The notes under the pieces are model-generated. The model had not been told where the DNA came from, did no database searches, and worked only from the letters and a program-made list of their open reading frames with translations. Both the position numbers and the translations under genes were made by a program. Shown piece after piece: positions 43,818 to 52,972 of a stretch of DNA of 64,000 nucleotides. Source of the stretch: JAVKBW01 sp040222995 (GTDB lineage Bacteria; Pseudomonadota; Alphaproteobacteria; UBA8366; Aestuariispiraceae); NCBI GenBank assembly GCA_040222995.1, contig JAVKBW010000019.1, positions 372,001 through 436,000 on the forward strand, written 5' to 3'. Position 1 is the first letter of the stretch. Each line of letters begins with the position of its first letter.

Positions 43818-44654
43818 ATGACCGACCGCGTGCGTGTGCAGGATTTCGAAATCGGCAACGACCTGCCGTTCACCCTGATCGCCGGGCCCTGCGCGATGGA
43901 AAGCCGCGACCACGCGCTGGAAATGGCGTCGGCGGTCAAGGAAATGACGGACCGGCTGGGCATTAACTTCATCTACAAATCGTCCTTCGACAAGGCAAAC
44001 AGAAGCTCGATCAACTCGCCGCGCGGCATCGGCCTGTCGCTGGCCATGGATGTTTTTGCCGAAGTTAAGGAAAGAATCGGTTGTCCGGTGCTGACCGATG
44101 TACACGAAATCGAGCATTGCGCGGCCGTCGCCGAAACCGTCGATGTGCTGCAGATTCCGGCCTTTCTGTGCCGCCAGACCGATCTTCTGGTTGCCGCCGC
44201 CAGAACCGGGAAGGTGGTGAATGTCAAAAAGGGACAGTTCCTTGCCCCCTGGGACATGCAGAATGTTGTAAAGAAGATACAGGAGGCCGGGAATGAGTCG
44301 GTCATGGTGACCGAACGGGGCGCAAGCTTCGGCTACAACACGCTGGTGACAGATTTCCGCGGCATTCCGATCATGGCGCAGCAGACGAATAAACCGATTG
44401 TGTTCGACGCCACCCACTCTGTGCAGCAGCCGGGCGGGCAGGGCGCGACATCCGGCGGCCAACGCGAATTCGTGCCGGTGCTGGCGCGCGCCGCCATCGC
44501 CATCGGGGTTGCGGCGGTTTTTATGGAAACCCACCAGGATCCCGACACGGCCCCGTCCGACGGCCCGAACATGGTGCCTTTGCACCAGCTTTCCGATCTG
44601 CTTGAAACCCTGCGTGAGTTCGACCGGCTGGCCAAGGCCCGGCCACTGCACTGA
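43818..44654 (+). CDS. kdsA: 3-deoxy-8-phosphooctulonate (KDO-8-P) synthase
   Basis: Makes KDO-8-phosphate from PEP and arabinose 5-phosphate for the LPS inner core; 278 aa, TIM barrel. Conserved LIAGPCAMESRDHALEMAS, YKSSFDKANRSSINSPRG, VLTDVHE and FDATHSVQQPGGQG. An AGGAAG ribosome-binding site at 43802-43807 fits the ATG at 43818 better than the in-frame GTG at 43809. With lpxADBI this completes much of the early LPS pathway in the window. Confidence 0.95.
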   Translation: MTDRVRVQDFEIGNDLPFTLIAGPCAMESRDHALEMASAVKEMTDRLGINFIYKSSFDKANRSSINSPRGIGLSLAMDVFAEVKERIGCPVLTDVHEIEHCAAVAETVDVLQIPAFLCRQTDLLVAAARTGKVVNVKKGQFLAPWDMQNVVKKIQEAGNESVMVTERGASFGYNTLVTDFRGIPIMAQQTNKPIVFDATHSVQQPGGQGATSGGQREFVPVLARAAIAIGVAAVFMETHQDPDTAPSDGPNMVPLHQLSDLLETLREFDRLAKARPLH

Positions 44655-44660
44655 TGGTTC

Positions 44661-45416
44661 ATGGATATCCGGTCGCCTGAAGGTCTGCTGATCGTCGGCG
44701 CGATTTTCCTGCTCGGCGGCTTTTCCAAGGGTGTCGTCGGTCTCGGCATGCCGACAATCGCCGTCGGTCTGGGCACGGCGGTCTACGGGCTGGAAACCGC
44801 GCTCGCGCTCGCCGCCGTGCCGGTGATCGCCACGAATATCTGGCAGGGACTGGCCGGCGGATATTTCCGGGAACTGATGAAACGGCTGTGGCTGTTGCTG
44901 CTGACTACGGCGGCGCTCGCCTGGGTCGGCACGGGCATTCTCGCAAAGTCAGATGGAACCGCCATCGCCGGCGTGCTGGGCGTTATCCTTGTCGCCTATG
45001 CCGTTCTCGGACTGACGACTCCCAGAATTTCGCATCCCGGCCGGCATGAAATCTGGATGACCCCGGTTGTCGGCATTCTGACCGGGTTCATCACCGGCCT
45101 GACCGGGTCGTCCGTGGTGCCCGGCGTGATGTATCTGCAAGCGCTTGATCTCGGCCGAGACCGGCTGGTGCAGTCGATGGGTATCCTGTTTACCGTCTCG
45201 TGGTCGGCGCTGTCGCTGGCGCTCGCCGACAACCGGCTGATGAGCGGCGAAACGGTCGGCGTTTCCGCCGCCGCGCTGGTTCCCGCCGTCGCCGGCATGC
45301 TGATCGGCCAGCGCATTCGCGCAAAGGTGCCTGAAAGACAGTTCAGAACCGTGTTTCTTTCCGCAATCCTGATCCTCGGCGTCTATATTGCGGCGCGGGC
45401 GGCGGTCGCGCTCTAG
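44661..45416 (+). CDS. TauE/SafE-family membrane permease
   Basis: 251-aa integral membrane protein with about seven to eight hydrophobic segments and the two-fold repeated pattern of the TauE/SafE (DUF81) family: FLLGGFSKGVVGLGMPTIAVG near the N-terminus and ILTGFITGLTGSSVVPGVMYLQ in the second half. Family members export sulfite, sulfoacetate and similar small anions; the substrate here is unknown. It starts 6 nt after kdsA, so it is co-transcribed, and lies between kdsA and eno where it is not a universal neighbour. Confidence 0.85.
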   Translation: MDIRSPEGLLIVGAIFLLGGFSKGVVGLGMPTIAVGLGTAVYGLETALALAAVPVIATNIWQGLAGGYFRELMKRLWLLLLTTAALAWVGTGILAKSDGTAIAGVLGVILVAYAVLGLTTPRISHPGRHEIWMTPVVGILTGFITGLTGSSVVPGVMYLQALDLGRDRLVQSMGILFTVSWSALSLALADNRLMSGETVGVSAAALVPAVAGMLIGQRIRAKVPERQFRTVFLSAILILGVYIAARAAVAL

Positions 45417-45438
45417 GCATATCCCGTCGCAGACTACG

Positions 45439-45467
45439 TTGTAACTGTAACAAACTGCCGCTATAGG
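45439..45467 (+). promoter_or_regulatory. Candidate sigma-70 promoter of eno
   Basis: TTGTAA, 17-nt spacer, TATAGG, about 39 nt before the eno ATG, in the 89-bp gap after the permease gene. Spacing and hexamers are good; no operator is seen around it. Confidence 0.45.
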
Positions 45468-45505
45468 TCGGGCCTGATTTTTACCGTTTGGGGAAGGGAC
45501 CTGTC

Positions 45506-46798
45506 ATGACCGCCATCGTCGATATTCTGGGCCGCGAAATCCTCGACAGCCGGGGCAACCCGACGGTCGAGGTCGATGTCATGCTGGAAGACGGCTCGTT
45601 CGGCCGGGCGGCTGTCCCCAGCGGTGCTTCGACCGGCGCGCATGAGGCGCACGAATTGCGCGACGGCGGCTCACGCTACAACGGCAAGGGCGTCACCCAG
45701 GCCGTTGATGCGGTGAACAGCGAAATCCTCGATGTGCTGGTCGGCATGGATGCGGAAGACCAGACCGCCATCGACGATATGATGATCGAACTGGACGGCA
45801 CGGAGAACAAGAACCGGCTGGGCGCGAACGCCATTCTCGGCGCCTCGCTGGCCGTGGCGAAGGCGGCGGCGCAGGCAAGCGGCCGGCCGCTCTACGCCTA
45901 TGTCGGCGGCGTTTCCTCCCGCGTTCTGCCGGTGCCGATGATGAACATCGTCAATGGAGGAGAACACGCGGACAACCCGATCGACATCCAGGAATTCATG
46001 GTCATGCCGCTGGCCGGCGGCAGCATCGCCGAAGGCGTGCGGATGGGATCGGAAGTATTCCATGCCCTGAAATACGGCCTGAAAGCAGGCGGCCACAATA
46101 CCAATGTCGGCGATGAAGGCGGGTTCGCGCCGAACCTTTCATCCGCCACCGAAGCGCTCGACTTCATCATGGCGGCAATCGACCGCGCCGGCCTGAACGC
46201 AGGCACCGACATGGTGCTGGCGCTCGATTGCGCCTCGACCGAGTATTTCAGGGACGGAAAATACGTGATGGAAGGTGAGGGCAAGACGCTCGACCCGGCC
46301 GGTCACGCCGAATACCTGAAGGCGCTGACCGACGCCTATCCCATCAAGTCCATCGAGGACGGCATGGCGGAAGACGATTTCGAGGGCTGGAAGGCGCTGA
46401 CCGACCTGATCGGCGACGAAGTGCAGCTTGTCGGCGATGATCTTTTCGTCACCAACACCGAACGCCTGCGCGACGGCATCGCGCGCGGTCTCGCCAATTC
46501 CCTGCTGGTGAAAGTGAATCAGATCGGCACTTTGACCGAAACGCTGGAGGCCGTGGAGACTGCGCACAGGGCGTCCTACACCGCTGTTATGTCGCATCGG
46601 TCGGGCGAAACGGAAGATTCCACCATCGCCGACCTGGCGGTCGCCACCAATTGCGGACAGATCAAAACCGGGTCGCTGAGCCGGTCCGACCGGATGGCGA
46701 AATATAACCAGTTGATCCGTATCGAGCAGGAACTGGGCGTTTCGGCGGTATATGCCGGTGAAGCCCTGGCGGCGCGCTTCGGCATTGATCTGCTTTAA
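45506..46798 (+). CDS. eno: Enolase (phosphopyruvate hydratase)
   Basis: Converts 2-phosphoglycerate to PEP, also a degradosome partner in some bacteria; 430 aa. Conserved GREILDSRGNPTVEVDV, VPSGASTGAHEAHELRD, NGGEHADNPIDIQEFMV, GDEGGFAP, KVNQIGTLTETLEAVE and MSHRSGETEDSTIADLAV. The ATG at 45506 follows GGGGAAGGGA. It is followed by ftsB after a 124-bp AT-rich gap. Confidence 0.97.
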   Translation: MTAIVDILGREILDSRGNPTVEVDVMLEDGSFGRAAVPSGASTGAHEAHELRDGGSRYNGKGVTQAVDAVNSEILDVLVGMDAEDQTAIDDMMIELDGTENKNRLGANAILGASLAVAKAAAQASGRPLYAYVGGVSSRVLPVPMMNIVNGGEHADNPIDIQEFMVMPLAGGSIAEGVRMGSEVFHALKYGLKAGGHNTNVGDEGGFAPNLSSATEALDFIMAAIDRAGLNAGTDMVLALDCASTEYFRDGKYVMEGEGKTLDPAGHAEYLKALTDAYPIKSIEDGMAEDDFEGWKALTDLIGDEVQLVGDDLFVTNTERLRDGIARGLANSLLVKVNQIGTLTETLEAVETAHRASYTAVMSHRSGETEDSTIADLAVATNCGQIKTGSLSRSDRMAKYNQLIRIEQELGVSAVYAGEALAARFGIDLL

Positions 46799-46922
46799 GA
46801 GCCACCAGATATAGCGGTCGGGGCATAGTCTAAACGGCATATATTGCCTATCGGCATTAACTGCCTAAGTCATTGAAAATATTGCCGATTGACGCGGAAT
46901 CGCCAATGTGATTCTGTGCCCT

Positions 46923-47249
46923 ATGGCAGTGTTGACAGAAATCCGGCGGCGAGCCCGACAGATCACGATTCCGGTTATCGGTGCGTGCGTGCTGGGATAC
47001 TTCGCCTATCACACGGTCCAGGGCGACCGGGGACTTCTGTCGTACTGGCGGATGTCACAGGAAGTTAATCGGGCCGAAACGACCCTTGCCGCCATTCAGG
47101 AACATCGGGAAGTTCTCGAGCGGCGTGTATCTCTGTTAAGGGCGAAGGGGCTCGACCTCGACATGCTGGATCAGCAGGCGCGTCTTCTGTTCAACCTGCT
47201 GGACCGGAACGACCTGATGATATTCCTGCCGGTTCCGGATTCCGAATAA
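46923..47249 (+). CDS. ftsB: Septum formation initiator family protein (FtsB-like)
   Basis: Divisome component. 108 aa: a short basic cytoplasmic start, one membrane helix (about residues 17-34, IPVIGACVLGYFAYHTV), then a periplasmic coiled coil (about 45-85, VNRAETTLAAIQEHREVLERRV) and a C-terminal segment LDMLDQQARLLFNLLDRNDLMIF typical of alphaproteobacterial FtsB. The ATG at 46923 is preferred over 46908. It lies between eno and pdhA, the standard place in the class. Confidence 0.88.
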   Translation: MAVLTEIRRRARQITIPVIGACVLGYFAYHTVQGDRGLLSYWRMSQEVNRAETTLAAIQEHREVLERRVSLLRAKGLDLDMLDQQARLLFNLLDRNDLMIFLPVPDSE

Positions 47250-47310
47250 CCGGGGCCATATCTCGCGCCGTCGGCCGGCTACCTCAAATCATTAATATTT
47301 CCTCGCAAGT

Positions 47311-47324
47311 TCACCGTACGGTGA
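47311..47324. promoter_or_regulatory. 14-bp perfect palindrome upstream of the pyruvate dehydrogenase operon
   Basis: TCACCGTACGGTGA, 213 nt before the pdhA ATG in the 287-bp gap after ftsB. A perfect palindrome of this length is a plausible operator for a dimeric repressor. A TATAGAAT box follows at 47339-47346 but I could not match a -35 at good spacing. The rest of the gap holds no gene I can support. Confidence 0.45.
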
Positions 47325-47536
47325 CAACAGGTTGCGGGTATAGAATACCTAAACATGGTAAGGGGTTAGGTGCCGTATCATTCTTCCGGGTGCGGTTTCA
47401 GTGCATCGGTTGCATTCGCGAAAACCAAGGCAATCCTTGCGATACGAACCAAGCCGGGCTAGGTCTAATGTAATAAAAGAGCCCGACGCGGCATACCGGC
47501 GTCGAAAGCACTCTGAAATACCCAATGGGGGGCAAC

Positions 47537-48607
47537 ATGGCAAAATCTCCGTCCAAATCCGGCGCGTCGAAAAAGACGTCCGCCAAAAAAGCCGCAGCGA
47601 AAAAATCCACGGCCAGCAAGTCGCCGGCCAAGAAAGCCAATATCGACGTCGAACAGCTCACCGAAGACTACCGGAACATGCTGTTGATCCGACGGTTCGA
47701 GGAAAAGGCCGGCCAGCTTTACGGCATGGGCCTGATCGGCGGTTTCTGTCACCTCTATATCGGCCAGGAAGCCGTTGTTGTCGGCATGCAAAGCTGCATC
47801 ACGCCCGATGACGCTGTCATCACCACCTACCGCGACCACGGCCACATGCTGGCAACCGGCATGGAAGCCCGCGGCGTCATGGCCGAACTGACCGGCCGCG
47901 AAGGCGGCTATTCGAAAGGCAAGGGCGGGTCGATGCACATGTTCTCGAAAGAGAAGAACTTCTACGGCGGTCACGGCATCGTCGGGGCGCAGGTTCCGCT
48001 CGGCACCGGAATCGCCTTCGCCATGAAATACCGCGACACCAAGAATGTCTGCCTGACCTATACCGGCGACGGCGCGGTCAACCAGGGCCAGGTCTACGAA
48101 AGCTTCAACATGGCGGCCCTCTGGAAACTACCGGCGGTCTACGTGATCGAAAACAACAAATACGGCATGGGCACAAGCACCGCCCGGCATTCCGCCAGCG
48201 CCGACAATCTGCACGACCGCGGCGCGGCCTACGGCATTCCCGGGGTCGAGGTCGACGGCATGGATGTGATGGCCGTACGTGAGGCCGGCAAGGAGGCGGT
48301 TGAACACTGCCGGGCCGGCAAGGGGCCGTTCATTCTGGAAATGAAAACCTACCGGTATCGCGGACATTCGATGTCCGATCCGGCGAAGTACCGCACCAAG
48401 GAAGAAGTCAACGAGATGCGCCAGACGCGCGACCCGATTGAATCCGTCAAGAAGATCCTGATCGACGGCAAGCACAAGGGCGAGGACGATCTCAAGGCCA
48501 TCGACAAGGAAATCAAGGAAATCGTCGCCGACGCCGCCGATTTCGCACAATCAAGTCCGGAACCGGACGTATCGGAATTGTGGACCAACATTCTGATCGA
48601 CGCCTGA
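47537..48607 (+). CDS. pdhA: Pyruvate dehydrogenase E1 component subunit alpha
   Basis: Thiamine-diphosphate-binding E1-alpha, 356 aa. Residues 1-35 are a Lys/Ala/Ser-rich, histone-H1-like tail (KKTSAKKAAAKKSTASK) ahead of the catalytic fold. The ThDP motif is TGDGAVNQGQVYESFNMAALWKLPAVYVIENN; the phosphorylation-loop region YRYRGHSMSDPAKYRTKEE is present. The ATG at 47537 follows a GGGGGGC site; it is first of pdhA-pdhB-pdhC-lpd, with lipA close behind. Confidence 0.96.
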   Translation: MAKSPSKSGASKKTSAKKAAAKKSTASKSPAKKANIDVEQLTEDYRNMLLIRRFEEKAGQLYGMGLIGGFCHLYIGQEAVVVGMQSCITPDDAVITTYRDHGHMLATGMEARGVMAELTGREGGYSKGKGGSMHMFSKEKNFYGGHGIVGAQVPLGTGIAFAMKYRDTKNVCLTYTGDGAVNQGQVYESFNMAALWKLPAVYVIENNKYGMGTSTARHSASADNLHDRGAAYGIPGVEVDGMDVMAVREAGKEAVEHCRAGKGPFILEMKTYRYRGHSMSDPAKYRTKEEVNEMRQTRDPIESVKKILIDGKHKGEDDLKAIDKEIKEIVADAADFAQSSPEPDVSELWTNILIDA

Positions 48608-48638
48608 TAAACCGGATACTCGCTTGGGGAGCTAGAAA

Positions 48639-50045
48639 ATGCCCATTGAAATTCTGATGCCGGCCCTGTCGCCGACAATGACTGAAGGAAATCTGGCCAA
48701 ATGGTCGGTGAAGGAAGGCGATACCGTCTCCGCCGGCGATGTCATCGCCGAAATCGAAACCGACAAGGCGACGATGGAAGTCGAAGCCGTCGATGAAGGC
48801 ACGCTCGGCAAGATCCTGGTTCAGGAAGGAACCGAAGGCGTCGCCGTGAACACGCCGATCGCGCTGCTGCTGGAAGAGGGCGAGGACGAAAGCGCCCTGG
48901 AAGGCGGCGGATCATCCAAAAAAGCCGATGAAAAGCCCGCAGAACCGGAATCGAAGGAAGACGAAGAACCTTCATCTGGTTCAGCCGATATGAAAGCGCC
49001 GGCCATGCCTCAGCTTCCCTCGCCCGAAGCGCCCGACCCCGAACCCGACTGGGACGGCGCGATGGTCGAGGTAACCTTGCGAGAGGCGTTACGCGACGCC
49101 ATGGCGGAAGAAATGCGCCGCACGCCGGAAGTCTTCCTGATGGGCGAGGAAGTGGCGGAATATCAGGGCGCCTACAAGGTCAGCCAGGGTCTGCTGGAAG
49201 AATTCGGCGCGAAGCGCGTCATCGATACGCCGATCACCGAACACGGCTTTACCGGGCTGGGCGTCGGATCGGCCTTCATGGGGCTGCGCCCGATTGTCGA
49301 GTTCATGACCTTCAACTTCGCCATGCAGGCGATTGACCAGATCATCAACTCTGCGGCGAAAACGCTTTATATGTCCGGCGGGCAAATGGGCGCGCCCATC
49401 GTCTTCCGGGGTCCGAACGGTGCGGCAAGCCGGGTCGGCGCCCAGCACAGCCAGTGCTATGCAAGCTGGTACGCGCATTGTCCGGGTCTGAAGGTCATTG
49501 CGCCGTATTCGGCGTCGGACGCGAAAGGGCTGCTCAAATCGGCCATCCGCGATCCGAACCCGATCATCTTCCTGGAAAACGAAATGCTCTACGGGAAGTC
49601 CTTCGAAGTACCGGATACCGATGACTGGACCGTGCCGATCGGCAAGGCGAAGGTCGTCCGCAAAGGTTCGGACGTCACCATCACCGCCTTTTCGATCATG
49701 GTCGGCAAGGCCTTGGAAGCAGCAGAAGTGCTGGCCGCGGAAGGGATCGACGCCGAAGTGATCGATCTGCGAACGATCCGGCCTCTGGATACAGCGACCA
49801 TTGTCGAATCCGTCAAGAAAACGAACCGTATCGTTTCCTGCGAGGAAGGCTGGCCGTTTTCCGGCATCGGGTCGGAAATCATGGCGATCATGCTGGAACA
49901 GGCCTTCGATTATCTCGATGCGCCGCCGACGCGGGTGCACGGCAAGGACGTGCCGATGCCGTACGCGGCCAATCTTGAAGAACTGGCCCTGCCGCAGGCG
50001 CATGATGTCGTCGAAGCGGCGAAAGCCGTTTGTTACAGATCTTGA
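48639..50045 (+). CDS. pdhB: Pyruvate dehydrogenase E1 subunit beta with N-terminal lipoyl domain
   Basis: 468 aa. Residues 1-80 form a lipoyl domain (MPALSPTMTEGNLAKW and the lipoyl-lysine site EIETDKATMEVEAVDEG), joined by a Glu/Ser/Lys/Pro linker (about 85-135) to the transketolase-type E1-beta (about 140-468; VTLREALRDAMAEEM, GAKRVIDTPITEHGF, VFRGPNGAASRVGAQHSQ). This lipoylated E1-beta is characteristic of alphaproteobacteria. It starts 31 nt after pdhA. Confidence 0.96.
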   Translation: MPIEILMPALSPTMTEGNLAKWSVKEGDTVSAGDVIAEIETDKATMEVEAVDEGTLGKILVQEGTEGVAVNTPIALLLEEGEDESALEGGGSSKKADEKPAEPESKEDEEPSSGSADMKAPAMPQLPSPEAPDPEPDWDGAMVEVTLREALRDAMAEEMRRTPEVFLMGEEVAEYQGAYKVSQGLLEEFGAKRVIDTPITEHGFTGLGVGSAFMGLRPIVEFMTFNFAMQAIDQIINSAAKTLYMSGGQMGAPIVFRGPNGAASRVGAQHSQCYASWYAHCPGLKVIAPYSASDAKGLLKSAIRDPNPIIFLENEMLYGKSFEVPDTDDWTVPIGKAKVVRKGSDVTITAFSIMVGKALEAAEVLAAEGIDAEVIDLRTIRPLDTATIVESVKKTNRIVSCEEGWPFSGIGSEIMAIMLEQAFDYLDAPPTRVHGKDVPMPYAANLEELALPQAHDVVEAAKAVCYRS

Positions 50046-50073
50046 CCGTCGGACGGATTAAAGGAGAAGGCGC

Positions 50074-51426
50074 ATGACGATAGATGTTCTGATGCCGGCC
50101 CTGTCGCCGACCATGACGGAAGGCACTCTGGCCAAATGGCACATTAAGGAAGGGGATGAGGTCACTGCGGGTGATGTCATCGCCGAAATCGAAACTGACA
50201 AGGCGACAATGGAAGTCGAAGCCGTCGATGAAGGAATTCTGGGTAAGATTCTCGTCCCGGACGGGACGGAGAATGTGGCGGTCAATACGCTGATCGCAAT
50301 CATTCTCGAAGAAGGTGAAGACGCCGGCGACGCGGAAAAGGCAGCGTCCGGCAGTGGCGATAATTCTAAGCCGGCCGCCGAAAAGCCAAAAGAGGACGAC
50401 AAGGCCGGGGCCAACGAAGAAAAAGCGCCGGAACCGAAGAAGCCGGAAGCGCCGGCAAAGGCCGATGCGCCGGCTGAGAAAGGCGACAGGATTTTCGCCA
50501 GCCCGCTGGCCAAACGGATTGCGAAGGATAACGGTCTCGACCTCGCGAAGATGTCCGGCTCGGGCCCGCACGGCCGTATTATCAAGGCCGATGTCGACGC
50601 CGCGATGAAGGACGGCTCGGCCAAGGCCGGCGAGAAGCCCGCGGCTGCCACGGCGGCAGAAAGCGCCCCGGCAGCGCCGAAAGCGTCGGCAGCGGCTTCC
50701 GCCGTGCTGTCGCAGGACGATCCGATCTTCAAGATGCTGCCCGAGGCGGAAGCGATACCGCACACCAATATGCGCAAGACCATCGCGCGGCGGCTTACGG
50801 AATCGGCGCGAGACGTACCGCACTTCAACGTCCAGGCCGATGTCGCCATCGACAATCTGATGGCGATGCGCAAACAGCTCAACGAGCGCGACGGTGCGGA
50901 CTACAAGATTTCGGTGAACGATTTCATCATCAAGGCCTCGGCCCTGGCGTTGAAACGCGTGCCGGACGCGAATGTCGCCTATACCGAACAGGCGATCCTG
51001 AAATTCGACAGGGTCGATATGGCGGTTGCCGTGGCGATTGACGGCGGGCTGATCACCCCGATCATCAAGGATTGCGCCTCGAAAGGGCTGGCGACGATTT
51101 CGGCGGAAATGAAGGATCTTGCCGGCCGGGCGCGGGACGGAAAACTGAAGCCCGAGGAATATCAGGGCGGCACGTTTTCGATCTCCAATCTCGGCATGTT
51201 CGGTGTGAAGAGTTTCAACTCGATCATCAACGCGCCGCAAGGCGGTATCCTGTCGGTCGGCGCGGGCGAAGCCCGGCCAATTGTCAAAGACGGAGCATTA
51301 GCGACAGCCACAATCCTGAGCCTCAGCCTGGCGGTCGATCATCGCTGCATTGATGGCGCGGTCGCTGCCGGATTCTTGAAAGAACTGAAGGCGCTGATCG
51401 AAGACCCCATCGCGTTGATGCTCTGA
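50074..51426 (+). CDS. pdhC: Pyruvate dehydrogenase E2, dihydrolipoamide acetyltransferase
   Basis: 450 aa. One lipoyl domain (residues 1-78, with the same ETDKATMEVEAVDEG site), an Ala/Pro/Lys-rich linker, the peripheral subunit-binding domain (about 138-172; FASPLAKRIAKDNGLDLAKM), a second linker, and the catalytic acyltransferase core (about 220-450) ending with the active-site DHRCIDGAVAAGFL. Its lipoyl domain is nearly the same as that in PdhB, pointing to domain duplication within the operon. Ribosome-binding site AAAGGAGAAGG before the ATG. Confidence 0.96.
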   Translation: MTIDVLMPALSPTMTEGTLAKWHIKEGDEVTAGDVIAEIETDKATMEVEAVDEGILGKILVPDGTENVAVNTLIAIILEEGEDAGDAEKAASGSGDNSKPAAEKPKEDDKAGANEEKAPEPKKPEAPAKADAPAEKGDRIFASPLAKRIAKDNGLDLAKMSGSGPHGRIIKADVDAAMKDGSAKAGEKPAAATAAESAPAAPKASAAASAVLSQDDPIFKMLPEAEAIPHTNMRKTIARRLTESARDVPHFNVQADVAIDNLMAMRKQLNERDGADYKISVNDFIIKASALALKRVPDANVAYTEQAILKFDRVDMAVAVAIDGGLITPIIKDCASKGLATISAEMKDLAGRARDGKLKPEEYQGGTFSISNLGMFGVKSFNSIINAPQGGILSVGAGEARPIVKDGALATATILSLSLAVDHRCIDGAVAAGFLKELKALIEDPIALML

Positions 51427-51451
51427 CAGACGCTCGATAAAGGATAAAACC

Positions 51452-52870
51452 ATGGCCGAGCAAAAATCTTACGATGTCGTCATAGTCGGCGCCGGACCCG
51501 GCGGGTACGTTACCGCCATCCGCGCCGCACAACTGGGTTTCAAGACCGCCGTGGTCGAAGCCAAGCACCTTGGCGGTATCTGCCTCAACTGGGGCTGTAT
51601 CCCGACCAAGGCGTTGCTGCGGTCGGCGGAAATCTACCACTACATGACGCATGCCGATGCTTACGGACTGTCAGTACAGGGCGCGTCCTTCGACCTGAAG
51701 AAAGTCGTCGAACGGTCGCGCGGCGTATCGAAGCAGTTGAACCAGGGCGTCGGGTATCTGCTGAAAAAGAACAAGGTCGATGTCATCGACGGCTGGGGCA
51801 AACTGGCCGGCGGCAAGGAAGGCGCACGCAAGGTATCGGTGGAAAAGGACGGTAAGGCCGTTGCCGAACTGACCGGCAAGCATGTTGTTCTCGCCACCGG
51901 CGCGCGGGCGCGGCAAATGCCGGGCCTTGAGACCGACGGCAAGTATATCTGGACCTATATGGAAGCCCTGGTGCCCGACACGATGCCGAAGCGGCTTCTG
52001 GTTATCGGGTCAGGCGCGATCGGAATCGAATTCGCCAGCTTCTTCCGCACCCTGGGCGCGGAAGTGACGGTCGTGGAAATGATGGACCGGGTGCTGCCGG
52101 TCGAGGATGCCGAAATTTCCGGCCTAGCCAAGAAGGCGTTCGAAAAGCAGGGGATGAAGATCATCACCGGGTCGAAAGTCTCCGGCGTCAAGAAGAACAG
52201 CAGCGACGTTACCGCCACGATCGAGGATTCCAAAGGCAAGAAAACCGAAATAACGGTCGACCGCATCATTTCGGCGGTCGGCATCGTCGGCAATGTCGAG
52301 AATATAGGCCTGGAAGACACCAAGATCGAGGTCGACAGGACGCATGTCAAAACCGACAGGTATTCCCGCACGGCGGAGCCCGGCATCTACGCCATCGGCG
52401 ACCTGACCGGCCCGCCCTGGCTGGCCCACAAGGCGGAGCATGAAGGCGTTATCTGCATCGAAAAGATCGCCGGCGAAAAGGACGTCCATCCGCTGGATAC
52501 GTCGCGCATTCCCGGCTGCACCTACTGTCACCCGCAGGTCGCTTCGGTCGGCATGACCGAACAGGCGGCGAAGGATGCCGGATACGACATCAATGTCGGG
52601 CGCTTCAACTTCGTCGGCAACGGCAAGGCGATTGCGTTGGGCGAGCCGGACGGCATGATCAAGACGGTATTCGACAAGAAGACCGGCGAATTGCTGGGCG
52701 CGCACATGATCGGTGCGGAGGTGACGGAGCTTATCCAGGGCTATTCCGTCGCCAAAACGCTGGAAACGACGGAAGCGGAACTGATGCATACCGTCTTCCC
52801 GCATCCGACCCTGTCGGAAATGATGCACGAAGCGGTTCTGGACGCCTACGGCAAAGTCATTCATATGTAG
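51452..52870 (+). CDS. lpdA: Dihydrolipoyl dehydrogenase (E3)
   Basis: FAD-dependent reoxidation of dihydrolipoyl groups; 472 aa. FAD motif VVIVGAGPGGYVTAIRAAQLG, redox pair in GGICLNWGCIPTKALL, NAD-binding IGSGAIGIEFASFFRTLG, second FAD segment IYAIGDLTG and the C-terminal catalytic His-Glu in HTVFPHPTLSEMMHE. Closest to E3 proteins encoded in pdh operons. It starts 25 nt after pdhC. Confidence 0.97.
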   Translation: MAEQKSYDVVIVGAGPGGYVTAIRAAQLGFKTAVVEAKHLGGICLNWGCIPTKALLRSAEIYHYMTHADAYGLSVQGASFDLKKVVERSRGVSKQLNQGVGYLLKKNKVDVIDGWGKLAGGKEGARKVSVEKDGKAVAELTGKHVVLATGARARQMPGLETDGKYIWTYMEALVPDTMPKRLLVIGSGAIGIEFASFFRTLGAEVTVVEMMDRVLPVEDAEISGLAKKAFEKQGMKIITGSKVSGVKKNSSDVTATIEDSKGKKTEITVDRIISAVGIVGNVENIGLEDTKIEVDRTHVKTDRYSRTAEPGIYAIGDLTGPPWLAHKAEHEGVICIEKIAGEKDVHPLDTSRIPGCTYCHPQVASVGMTEQAAKDAGYDINVGRFNFVGNGKAIALGEPDGMIKTVFDKKTGELLGAHMIGAEVTELIQGYSVAKTLETTEAELMHTVFPHPTLSEMMHEAVLDAYGKVIHM

Positions 52871-52972
52871 CAGGGGGATTGGATTGTTTAAGGCGCGGCG
52901 TCCTTCGCAGAGGCGCATAAATACTTGCCAAATAAAGTAAAGTCCGGGATCGTTCGATCTCTGGGAGGAAAC

